From: Pseudescherichia sp032055545
Lineage (GTDB): Bacteria > Pseudomonadota > Gammaproteobacteria > Enterobacterales > Enterobacteriaceae
NCBI GenBank assembly: GCA_032055545.1
Contig: DAMBQR010000013.1
Span: 1 to 64,000 of the forward strand
DNA: 64,000 nt
Reading direction: 5' to 3'
Positions 18,101 through 25,386 of the stretch are shown piece after piece. The number at the start of each line of letters is the position of its first letter. The stretch's first letter is position 1. Position numbers and translations under genes: made by a program. Under the pieces are notes generated by a model. It ran no database searches. It saw only the letters and a list, made by a program, of their open reading frames with translations, and was not told the DNA's origin.

Positions 18101-19694
18101 GCGCTTTGCCACAGGATCACGTGCCAATATTAAATTCAGTGACCAGCGTGAAGACCTGCAGATTGACTTCAAATTTGAACACCAAGGCGAACCCGCTGCG
18201 TTCGGCTTCTCGCTGTGGGTAGATGCGATAAAATTTCAGTGTCGGTTACCTAATTTTGATCTCGCTAGCATCAGCAACAACCGTGAACTAGTGGCCGGAT
18301 TGCGCACAGCGCGCTTCCTGTATGAAGTCAGCCACGACGAGGCAATCAGTGTTAATACTTTCCTCGGCGGTTGGCTGGCAGAAACTGTCCTGGCAGGTAT
18401 TGGCAGCGAAGCAGTATTGAAAAACTGCACCCCGGAGCAGGCGTTCCGCGCAATGGAACACAACAGCGCAGGGATCGCCTTGATTGACGTTCCTGCTCGA
18501 ATCTTCCAGACGTTGTATGATGCGCAGACCGGTGAAGAGATAGAGCAGGATCTACAGCAAAGCTTGCGTGAACTGTTGGCCCAGGCTCCAGTGATGGCAA
18601 GAATTGCCGACTGGGTGGAACTGCTGTGGCAACCACTGGATAACACCTGGCTGGAGTGGTTGACCCTCAACTTCACCAACACACTGGGTGCGGCGCTGCT
18701 GCAAACCGCTATGCAGTTGTGCTCAGATGCCGACGACAACGACCTAATCCTTGACCTAAACGGTGGGCCGGTGCGCACTGCGCTGCTCGCGCCTGACCAG
18801 CGCGAAATCTGGCTGTCGGAAACCACCGTGGGCGGTGGCGGTATCATTGAAAAGATCCAACAGATTTACCGTGAAGATCCGCGCAGTTTCTTCGAGTTGC
18901 TAGACTTTAACCTCAGTCCAGGCAACTACGAAACAATGGACAATAATGTCTGGCACCTGTTGCAAACCATGGTAAACCCGGCATCATCCTTGCCTGCGTG
19001 TATGAACGAAATGCGCCATGCCAATGATCATGGCAGCCAGGTTCAGGCGCAGCGCAACTTGCTGGGAGAATTGCAGCGCAGCGGTTTTATGACCAGCCAC
19101 AGCTTCCTGTCGGCGATCAACACCCGCCTATTACGGCCGGGAACCAATGCCAGCAGCGATGTCTTTTTACTGCAACTGCAACAGGATTGGCGACAGCAGG
19201 AGCAGCGACTGGGCATTGAACTACCACAGCGTGTCTATGCCTTTACCTGTAGTCAGTCCAGCGCGCTTGACCAGCAACTACAACAAGCGAGCCAAGGGCA
19301 GCACAACTTGGAGAGTTGGCGTTTAAATACCTGTAATGGCCTACTGTGGCCACGCGGCCATGCCATTCGTGATAGCTGGCTAACTTGGTATAACCCTTAC
19401 AGCTTTGCCGGGCCAACCGAGCGCCTCCTGGTGGCCCATGTGGTGCAGCACAGTTGTGCTCAGGTGGCGCTCAGCCAACCAGACTGGATGCAGCAGTGTC
19501 ACCAGCATCTGGAAAATAATGGTAAATGCGAGTTACTGGCCGAACCGGGCGATGCAATAAATGAGGCCATCGCTACTCTTTTAGTCACCCCAGTAGAAAT
19601 GTATGGGTTGTTCTTCTACCCGCGCGTCAGTGCCCTGCGCCGCCACAACAATGACACCTTCGCCATGATTGAAATTCCGGAGGCGATCCAATGA
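15165..19694 (+). CDS. dpdJ: DpdJ, large DEAD/DEAH-type helicase
   Basis: A 1509-aa SF2 helicase. Walker A AGTGTGKT is at 194-201. Motif II is DEVH within MMLLDEVHTYSG, and SATLEQ is motif III. TASLEVGFNDPNV and QRKGRAGRQ form motifs V and VI. Between motifs I and II two cysteine pairs (CPTDSC and CDSC) suggest a zinc finger. The C-terminal half includes a conserved SETTVGGGGIIEKI segment, reminiscent of the DUF1998 region of helicases such as DrmA-type proteins (tentative). Stop overlaps dpdK by four bases. Confidence 0.85.
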   Translation: MEQIIRTVLDELESQESVLLTWGNTQGFFTQIELSNIITQVLQNFPLDAGGITSFGIAKVMIDRGLLLRHQQNGVSVFRTRMAEAVRLYSQLRQMFPKHGLNNNWRTASTLVSDYRFLRRQRKYPKRNQQAAEVLQQLDEIAGFTSTHRQLLSALLSHSSGMYNLACFQQEACKNVLRGLQQSQHRSTATIVCAGTGTGKTLAFYLPALTFIGSELVAKRKDAVKALAIYPRNELLKDQFIETLRQVRKLNGVLEEKGVRKVRIAALFGMVPLDKDAIYRDYMKTAWSRHRDGMSCQYIPCPTDSCRGKMVWRTADLENSFERLHCDSCTQTIEPDEVILTRKRMKIELPDILFTTTEMLNKQMGNPFLASLFGIGKNVVPPSMMLLDEVHTYSGVSGAQNGMLIRRWRHLSGATPHFVGLSATLEQATRFMASLIGLEEYLVAEVSPIEDDMETEGAEYMLALRGDPASRSSLLSTTIQASMLTRRMLDNAAVPVSNGMYGTRSFVFTDDIDVINRLYFQLLDAEGRYSNGNINAKKEPLAMLRGDAPNEEKFTFGQQWPLAKMIGHTLDSADRSNVKRTSSQDAGVDHAADLIVATASLEVGFNDPNVGAVIQHKAPRDNAQFLQRKGRAGRQRTMRPWTVVVLSDYGRDRMAFQCYENLFEPVLKARQLPVGNSYVLRMQAAFATMDWLSSRNEYLNQWNRGIWDDLSVPQDKGKPSEAQLKLADLIEDLLNSQKTQQEFNSWLAEALGIKDEKLLQSLLWQPPRAIMTAFLPTVLRRLRSNWSRLGIEQADNCRKSTPMPDFIPSALFNDLCLPELQINLPGEVGQEPDAHSMPILQGMKDFAPGRISKRFAINSIRECHWLVPKKLELKDGSHPFPIDDYCPPDKRESMPDCHITTRTGMQVIPCFRAWEVTASTPPDDLKLSETSNAFLNWHSEIRPPQNGIPAEVPSYNAWQDIFQQVEFYGHQQHCPIEAVRFATGSRANIKFSDQREDLQIDFKFEHQGEPAAFGFSLWVDAIKFQCRLPNFDLASISNNRELVAGLRTARFLYEVSHDEAISVNTFLGGWLAETVLAGIGSEAVLKNCTPEQAFRAMEHNSAGIALIDVPARIFQTLYDAQTGEEIEQDLQQSLRELLAQAPVMARIADWVELLWQPLDNTWLEWLTLNFTNTLGAALLQTAMQLCSDADDNDLILDLNGGPVRTALLAPDQREIWLSETTVGGGGIIEKIQQIYREDPRSFFELLDFNLSPGNYETMDNNVWHLLQTMVNPASSLPACMNEMRHANDHGSQVQAQRNLLGELQRSGFMTSHSFLSAINTRLLRPGTNASSDVFLLQLQQDWRQQEQRLGIELPQRVYAFTCSQSSALDQQLQQASQGQHNLESWRLNTCNGLLWPRGHAIRDSWLTWYNPYSFAGPTERLLVAHVVQHSCAQVALSQPDWMQQCHQHLENNGKCELLAEPGDAINEAIATLLVTPVEMYGLFFYPRVSALRRHNNDTFAMIEIPEAIQ

Positions 19695-20233
19695 ATACCC
19701 GTCGTATCTTTAAATCCAGAACCTCACGCCAGAGTGAAGTTCTTGATGTACTCAGCTCCTTGTTGGTAGCTGAGATCGCTCAGCCCAGCGCGGAATTGTG
19801 GATTGTCTCGCCGTGGATCACCGACCTCGACCTGCTGGATAATCGCACCGGCCGTTTCGACTACCTCGAACCAGCCTGGGGACAGCGTCAGGTGCAGACC
19901 TCAGAACTGCTGGCGCGTGCGGTAGCCAACGGCGGTACGCTTAAAGTGATGACCAACGAGACCCAGCATAATGCACGCTTTATCCGCCAGTTAACCGAAC
20001 GCGTCGCCAACTACGGCATGCTGGATAACCTGTATATTGGCCAGAAAGAGGTACTGCATACTAAAGGGTTCCTCGGAGATCATTTCTTCCTAAGCGGTTC
20101 AATGAATCTGACGATCGGCGGGATCGTGATCAATGATGAACAGATTAACTTGACCACAGACAAAACCGCCATCGTGCAGGCGTTGTTAGCATTTAACGAC
20201 TTTTACCAACCGGCACAGGGAGGTGTGCAATGA
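19691..20233 (+). CDS. dpdK: DpdK, phospholipase-D-like nuclease candidate
   Basis: A 180-aa protein with one PLD-type motif: H123-x-K125 followed by LSGSMNLT. Single-motif PLD nucleases normally dimerise to build the active site. It is the only nuclease-like domain that I recognise in the dpdE-dpdK set, so it is the best guess for the cutting subunit. It overlaps dpdJ and the next gene by four bases each. Confidence 0.85.
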   Translation: MNTRRIFKSRTSRQSEVLDVLSSLLVAEIAQPSAELWIVSPWITDLDLLDNRTGRFDYLEPAWGQRQVQTSELLARAVANGGTLKVMTNETQHNARFIRQLTERVANYGMLDNLYIGQKEVLHTKGFLGDHFFLSGSMNLTIGGIVINDEQINLTTDKTAIVQALLAFNDFYQPAQGGVQ

Positions 20234-22485
20234 ACACCTTTGATAGCGAAAAGTTCCTGCGAGCCTTTTTCCATAGAGAAAACAATATTATCTCTTGGGA
20301 AAAAATCGCGGGTGGCCTGCTACAAGCATCCACCCAACAGCGGTTGACCCCTTGGCTTGACGATGTCCGCAACGGATGCTTCCCGGTGATCCTGCCGCGC
20401 GTAGTGAAGGGCTGCAACGATAAAGTCACTTGGTATGCAATGGCCGGTGAGGAACGAGACTATGCGGAGTTGCGTGAGTTATTAGACGCGCACGTCGGCA
20501 CCTCGTGGTCTGACTTTAACCGCCAGCGCACGATGCTGGATCCAAGTGACCCTGTGGAAAAAGTGTTGATCGACTATTATAGCGATAGAGTATATAAATT
20601 TAGCTCGCTTTCTCAGTCGAGTATCCCAGAGATTTTCAATGGCATAGAGCGCTTGCGCCAACAACTCGCTAGCCGCCCGAGCCACCAGCTCACACTTCTG
20701 CGCCCGCGTGGCCGTATTCTTCGTGATATCCGTGCCGCCTTGCGCCGTAGTGATGTGCCGCAGACTCGCCTCTATCTGCAGGAACTACGTGAAGCTGGTA
20801 GCATAGGCCATATTAACGAACTGTTTATCGAACTGCGCTGCATGGCTCTGGAAGGTGATGCCAAAAGCCTTCTAGATTCGACTCAGTTGCGACAGGTCTT
20901 GGATATGCCGCACCCGTTGGTGTTGGCTGAAGAAGTGATGACGGTCTTCTATCAGCATTTTCTGCTGAAGTATGAGCAGTTGAGCGACCTCGCCGCCCAA
21001 CGACAAGCATTTAATAATTTGTTGTTGAAGAACGTACCGTGCCTGTTCCAAGTGACGCAGGGTATAAACACGCCATCGGCAATCAAAAATATTCTACTGT
21101 GGTTACTTTCTGACACACAAAGTGATCCGGCAAGACTGAGGGAACAGGCACAACAAGTGGTTGCCGGTATGAAGGGGGCAACAGATGATGACCGGCACTG
21201 GATCCGCCGGTTGCTGGAAGCATTCCCGACCGTTGCAGTGGCCTCCCTACCGACGGCGAGCATCGATGAATTGCTTGCCAGAGCCGATGAATATCCTGAA
21301 AGCGTTCTGAAAGAGTTACTGTTGCTACCGGTCAGCGCTCGCGGCGCAGCTATTGCTTTGCAATGTGCCTGGGTCATAGGTAGTGCAGAAGCTGCTGTGA
21401 AGGCTGTCAGCTATCTGCAACAACTGGCACAACAGGAGCGTAACTTGTTGCTGGCGAAACCGGCCTTCCAGCGTTACCACACTGCCCTACAGTTGATGCT
21501 GCCATCCATACACACAAAACAGGATACCGCCGGGATCAATAACTGGCAGGACTGGTTGCAGGAAGTTCTAAATAACCCTCAATGGTCGGGGGCGATAGAA
21601 GCAGTAGAACAGGCCTGCAGCCAATGGAACGCAGAAGCTTTCCACCCTGAGGCATTTGTTTCGTTGTTGGATAAAACCAACAGTTGCGCCAGTATGGTAT
21701 TGCGCGATGCAATTCCTGTGCTGCTCGAGTGGCTGGATAACTATCAAACCAGCGCTTCCTGGCAGTCTGTCCGGCTGGCATTGTTGCAACAACTGGCGCT
21801 GGACGACAACAGTTCGCGCGAAGATATCTTTACTGCATGTGAACTAGCACGCGGTTATTTAGAGGGCCATAGTAATGCGCACGATTACCGTGAACTAATA
21901 GAAAATTTGCAGATGATGATCGAGAGTTCAGGTACTACCAGTGCTAGCGCCTGGCTGGATTTGCTGGAACTGTTCTTGGTGTATCCGACTGCTGACCAAC
22001 TTGCCAGAGAAAAATTATTCAATCTGGTACTCAACATGTTTTACCGCAACCCAGCCCGCTATAGTGAATTGCAGTGGAGCTTATTGGCTCAGTTTGCTAG
22101 TGAATGCGGGCTTATCTGTGAGATTCCCCCGCAGATTGTAGAAGACTATGCGGAGAAAACTGATGAGGTTCGTGTCGGATCAACATTGAATGACAAGGTA
22201 GTGGGTATTTATACATTGACGGAGCCGGTAGCACAGCGTGTGAAAAAACAACTACTAGCCGATTATCCTCAGGCCGATATTCGCCTTAACAACGATAAAG
22301 GTGGCTCAACCATGCTGCGTTCATTGGCTAAAGAAGCGGATATATTTATTTTTGCCTGGCTTAGTTCTAAACATTCTGCTTATTATGCGATAAAAGAAGA
22401 GCGAGGGGATAAACCTCTACTGCAACCTTCCGGCAAAGGCAGTACCAGTATGCTGGACTGCATACGTAGTTATCTTAAATTGTAG
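20230..22485 (+). CDS. dpdD: probable DpdD
   Basis: A 751-aa helical protein without motifs that I can name. It overlaps dpdK by four bases and closes the operon. Every other Dpd gene letter is accounted for, and the N-terminal segments resemble what I recall of DpdD. The C-terminal 80 residues (DIFIFAWLSSKHSAYYAI, then GKGSTSML) look like a small alpha/beta domain. The name is an inference from position and size; a profile search for DpdD would settle it. Confidence 0.6.
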   Translation: MNTFDSEKFLRAFFHRENNIISWEKIAGGLLQASTQQRLTPWLDDVRNGCFPVILPRVVKGCNDKVTWYAMAGEERDYAELRELLDAHVGTSWSDFNRQRTMLDPSDPVEKVLIDYYSDRVYKFSSLSQSSIPEIFNGIERLRQQLASRPSHQLTLLRPRGRILRDIRAALRRSDVPQTRLYLQELREAGSIGHINELFIELRCMALEGDAKSLLDSTQLRQVLDMPHPLVLAEEVMTVFYQHFLLKYEQLSDLAAQRQAFNNLLLKNVPCLFQVTQGINTPSAIKNILLWLLSDTQSDPARLREQAQQVVAGMKGATDDDRHWIRRLLEAFPTVAVASLPTASIDELLARADEYPESVLKELLLLPVSARGAAIALQCAWVIGSAEAAVKAVSYLQQLAQQERNLLLAKPAFQRYHTALQLMLPSIHTKQDTAGINNWQDWLQEVLNNPQWSGAIEAVEQACSQWNAEAFHPEAFVSLLDKTNSCASMVLRDAIPVLLEWLDNYQTSASWQSVRLALLQQLALDDNSSREDIFTACELARGYLEGHSNAHDYRELIENLQMMIESSGTTSASAWLDLLELFLVYPTADQLAREKLFNLVLNMFYRNPARYSELQWSLLAQFASECGLICEIPPQIVEDYAEKTDEVRVGSTLNDKVVGIYTLTEPVAQRVKKQLLADYPQADIRLNNDKGGSTMLRSLAKEADIFIFAWLSSKHSAYYAIKEERGDKPLLQPSGKGSTSMLDCIRSYLKL

Positions 22486-22498
22486 TAAAGGTAAAAAC

Positions 22499-22532
22499 AC
22501 TTAGCTGTAACCTATTAACGTGACAGCTAAGT
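22499..22532. terminator. hairpin between convergent dpdD and queD
   Basis: ACTTAGCTGT (22499-22508) and ACAGCTAAGT (22523-22532) are a perfect 10-bp inverted repeat in the 58-bp gap between two converging genes. No long T-run follows in either direction, so it may be a weak bidirectional terminator. Confidence 0.5.
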
Positions 22533-22543
22533 TCAATCTTGGA

Positions 22544-22906
22544 CTATACACCCCGATAAACGCAACCCGCACTACAGGTTTCTTTCACCATGACAGCGCT
22601 CAGAATCGGCAACTGTGTTTTAACCTGATTCCATATCCATTCAGCCAGTACTTCGCTGGTGGGATTTTCCAATCCAGGAATATCATTGAGATAGTAATGA
22701 TCCAGGCGATCTAGTGTCGGCTTGAAAATGGCCTTGAGTTCAGCGAAATCAATAATCCAGCCTATGTGTTTATCAACTTCACCGGTAATCTCAAGGCGCA
22801 CAACAAAAGAGTGTCCATGTAAGCGGCCGCATTTATGGTCTTTTGGAACGTTGGGAAGACGGTGTGCGGCTTCAAAAGTGAAATCTTTATACAGAGTCGT
22901 TTTCAT
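22544..22906 (-). CDS. queD: QueD, 6-carboxy-tetrahydropterin synthase
   Basis: A 120-aa enzyme of preQ0 synthesis that makes 6-carboxy-5,6,7,8-tetrahydropterin from dihydroneopterin triphosphate. The zinc ligands are the His in FEAAHRL and the two His in GRLHGHSF, the catalytic Cys is in KCGRLHGH, and VKETCSAG is near the end. It is very close to E. coli QueD. The start at 22906 is chosen because GGAGGT lies four bases before it; the ORF could open four codons earlier at 22918. It is convergent to the dpd operon and inside the attachment-like repeats, so it probably travels with the island to raise preQ0 supply. FolE, QueE and QueC are not in the window and would come from the host. Confidence 0.95.
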   Translation of the reverse strand: MKTTLYKDFTFEAAHRLPNVPKDHKCGRLHGHSFVVRLEITGEVDKHIGWIIDFAELKAIFKPTLDRLDHYYLNDIPGLENPTSEVLAEWIWNQVKTQLPILSAVMVKETCSAGCVYRGV

Positions 22907-22920
22907 GAGTACCTCCATTT

Positions 22921-22951
22921 TTTGTTACAATATAACAAATTTGATTGCAAA
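22921..22951. promoter_or_regulatory. two palindromes upstream of queD
   Basis: TTTGTTA-CAATA-TAACAAA (22921-22939) and ATTTG-ATTG-CAAAT (22939-22952 region) follow each other directly upstream of the queD start, over the probable -10. They look like operator half-sites. No regulator gene is adjacent. Confidence 0.4.
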
Positions 22952-22952
22952 T

Positions 22953-23275
22953 GAAAAGTACTACAAGTAGGGCTATTGAAGGAAAATTTACAAATCTGTC
23001 GCTAATTTAATTTACTTTAAAACATTGGATTGTAACGACTAGTTTATGGTTAGATAACTCGAATCGTTGTTGAGGCATAAATTTTAGATTGAAGGTTTAG
23101 CGTTGCAGTTGCTGTAATAACAGGAGGGATTTTGCGCCATAATGCATTTTTGCTCGGGGAAATAATCGCTCAATCTTTGTAGATTATCACTGATATTCAT
23201 TTTAATAGCGCATTTTAGAAGACAGCCTAACAATAAAATCTGCTAAGCTATTTGTTTCTAATAAATTAAAAAAGG
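22953..23275. other. spacer before right island junction
   Basis: About 320 AT-rich bases with no ORF or RNA gene that I can support. Confidence 0.5.
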
Positions 23276-23289
23276 CGAGTCCGGCCTTC
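23276..23289 (+). repeat. putative right attachment core
   Basis: CGAGTCCGGCCTTC is identical to leuX positions 35-48 and in the same orientation. Immediately beyond it base composition rises and a truncated HNH gene begins, as expected for an island junction (attR). Confidence 0.65.
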
Positions 23290-23301
23290 ATATTTAACTA
23301 A

Positions 23302-23880
23302 TCGAGCAAAAGCCATTTTCGCACCTTCGCTGACTCCCGCGACTACGACGTCATCATCAACGACTGCCGTTACCCGCCAAAAGCCATTGTCGGCCTCGCT
23401 GCCTCCGCGCTCACCGGCCTCAATTTCACGCCATCCGACTTTACTGGCGGGATAAAATCAAAGTGCGTCAGGCTGCTCACCGAGCAAGGCTTTCAGATTG
23501 CCCATAAAAACGAACCCATCGAACCAAACCTCTTCCCGGACGAGATCCAGCAGGAAGCCACCTACGTCGAAGGAGCCACCGTTCAGGTAACCGTCAACCG
23601 TTACGAACGTGACCGCAAGGCTCGCCAGGCCGCCCTTGAGTGGCATGGTTATCAGTGCAAAGTATGCGGTCTCGACATGACAAAAGCGTACGGTGAAATC
23701 GCGAAGGGCTTTATCCATGTGCATCACTTTATTCCTTTGTCAGAGATAAAAGAGAACTACCAAGTTGATCCTAAAACCGATCTCATCCCTGTATGCCCCA
23801 ACTGTCACGCAATGCTGCATCGGCAGGATCCGCCCATTTTGCCAGAGCTACTCAAGAAAATGCTGAGAAAATCATAGAGA
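23302..23880 (+). pseudogene. 5'-truncated HNH endonuclease (McrA-like)
   Basis: An open frame of 192 codons runs from just after a stop at 23299 to TAG near 23877, but has no start codon before Met at 23677. The first part (RYPPKAIVGLAA...DFTGGIKSKC) matches the N-terminal head found in ScoMcrA-type modification-dependent nucleases. The rest is an HNH domain: CKVCG, then HVHHFIP, then CPNCHAMLHR. The lost 5' end coincides with the attachment-like repeat 12 bases upstream. The gene is probably a relic cut by island insertion; a short protein from 23677 would have only the HNH part. Confidence 0.8.
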
Positions 23881-23914
23881 AGCCTATAGGATATAGACAC
23901 TCGGACGAAAGACT

Positions 23915-24163
23915 CTACAGTCGGTCATTCAACTTGTATAACCAACATAGAATTTCTACAGCAATCACTAACAGTAACGCAGCAGAAGAGCACAGCACGA
24001 ACACAATATAAAAATAATAACTCTCATGTGTCGCTTGCGAATAAATGCCAAAGAAAAAGTTCTGTTTCGCATACAGGGCATCTGCTAAAGGTAAAAGTGA
24101 ACCGCTCCATGCCAGTAACAGGTTGAAGGCGATAAAAAGACCGCATCGTATAGGCCAGCCCAT
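23915..24163 (-). CDS. small two-helix membrane protein, immunity-like
   Basis: An 82-aa protein with two hydrophobic segments (about residues 6-28 and 50-75) around a short loop. The second begins after YYFYI, which resembles the YFYI before the second helix of the immunity protein at 24959-25237. A ribosome site GGGGGA precedes the start. It faces away from the effector gene. Possibly an orphan or extra immunity protein; this rests on layout and a short motif only. Confidence 0.5.
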   Translation of the reverse strand: MGWPIRCGLFIAFNLLLAWSGSLLPLADALYAKQNFFFGIYSQATHESYYFYIVFVLCSSAALLLVIAVEILCWLYKLNDRL

Positions 24164-24462
24164 TATTCCCCCTGGATGGTAAATGCATCCTGAACCCAGT
24201 CGTTAAAATGTCATATGTTCGTTTAAAATAACGATTTTACATTATCATGCATGCTATGAAACGATTGAAGGACATGGCAATACTTCAATTGTAACCATTT
24301 TTATTTATATACATGAATGTTTGAAAGTAATGATGGAACGTTTAATGCGTTGTCTTAATTTTGATTAACAAAGTGAGATGGATAATGCTCTAGAAAATAG
24401 TTCACATATTTATCCATATAGGAGTACGATAAGCAAAATCATTACTAACAGAAGGGGTGTCT
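24164..24462. other. divergent spacer
   Basis: Nearly 300 AT-rich bases between the two divergent genes; no ORF or clear promoter pair was recognised. Confidence 0.4.
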
Positions 24463-24978
24463 ATGGCCTTACGAGGAACGTTTGTTATCAACGATGCGGA
24501 TTACTCCCCGTTCAATCTTTACGGTGTCGGCACCTTCATGGCTCACTCGGGTAACGGAATTTATCGTAATCATGGGGCGTGCAGTGCCGTTCTCGATAAT
24601 GGCCCTATACCGCCGGGAAAATATTGGATCATTGACCGTGGTGAAGGTGGGTTATTTGGGAAAGCTAATGCGTTTGTAAGAGATACTATCAATCGTACAT
24701 TCTATAGCGCTCAGTTCAAACACTCAGAGTGGTTTGCATTATACAGGGATGACAGGGGAATCGATGACACTACATGGATTAACGGTGTAAATCGCGGATT
24801 GTTCAGGCTTCACCCAGGAACATTATCAAAAGGCTGCATTACAATAGCTCACAATTCAGATTTTGCATTGATTAGAAACGCGCTGATTAGAACTCCTCTA
24901 ATACAGGTTCCTTGTATGCGTTCCCTGATGGCGCGAGGTTGGGTGGAGGTAATCAGTAATGGCACAACCTGTCCTTAA
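24463..24978 (+). CDS. Tlde1-like T6SS effector (DUF2778, L,D-transpeptidase fold)
   Basis: A 171-aa DUF2778 protein. The family includes Tlde1, a type VI secretion effector of Salmonella that attacks peptidoglycan through an L,D-transpeptidase-like active site. The catalytic HPGTLSKGC motif gives the His and Cys. The N-terminal MALRGTFVIND...NGIYRN segment and RTLMARGW-like ending are typical. The ATG at 24463 has GAAGGGG five bases upstream; the GTG at 24457 lies inside that site. There is no signal peptide, as expected for T6SS cargo. The next gene overlaps it by 20 bp and should give immunity. No other T6SS gene is in the window. Confidence 0.85.
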   Translation: MALRGTFVINDADYSPFNLYGVGTFMAHSGNGIYRNHGACSAVLDNGPIPPGKYWIIDRGEGGLFGKANAFVRDTINRTFYSAQFKHSEWFALYRDDRGIDDTTWINGVNRGLFRLHPGTLSKGCITIAHNSDFALIRNALIRTPLIQVPCMRSLMARGWVEVISNGTTCP

Positions 24979-25237
24979 ACGTTGGGCTGTTCGACTACTC
25001 AAGGTATTACTGTTCCTTCTGATTTTTGTTGCGGTAGGTCGCACCTTGGGTGACCCTTACAATTGGGTTAATCATCCCTTAGCTGATAGGGTGGCCGATC
25101 TGATTTATGGATATGGCAAGGTTGGCGGGGAAGAGATAGACGACATTTACTTTTACATAGACGTTGTCTCGGTTGTAGCAATTACTGTCGCACTCTATTT
25201 TATAGCGGTGAAGTTAATTAAGAAGTTCGGGAGATAA
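24959..25237 (+). CDS. Tldi1-like immunity membrane protein
   Basis: A 92-aa protein with two membrane helices (about 10-30 and 65-88) and a periplasm-size loop containing YNWVNHPLADRVADLIYGYG. It starts inside the effector gene with a good GGAGGT eight bases upstream. The overlap and small membrane design match the immunity partner of DUF2778 effectors. Confidence 0.75.
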   Translation: MAQPVLKRWAVRLLKVLLFLLIFVAVGRTLGDPYNWVNHPLADRVADLIYGYGKVGGEEIDDIYFYIDVVSVVAITVALYFIAVKLIKKFGR

Positions 25238-25386
25238 CAATGCCCCTGCCAATGAATACCACTTCGCCACCCCCAAAAACCTCCTCCCACCCATTGCACT
25301 CTCCTCTCTAACGTGGACAATGTTTATCCATCGGCTGTTTTTATAACAGCGAAACCAACAACATGCATAAAGCTACAGGACAGGCG

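Noticed and set aside
18236..18847. 203-aa antisense ORF within dpdJ
   Set aside because: Low-complexity Ser/Arg-rich translation of the opposite strand of a strongly conserved helicase gene.
25240..25311. 23-codon ORF (MPLPMNTTSPPPK) after the immunity gene
   Set aside because: Too short and proline/serine-rich; possibly the start of a lost cargo gene, but nothing supports it.
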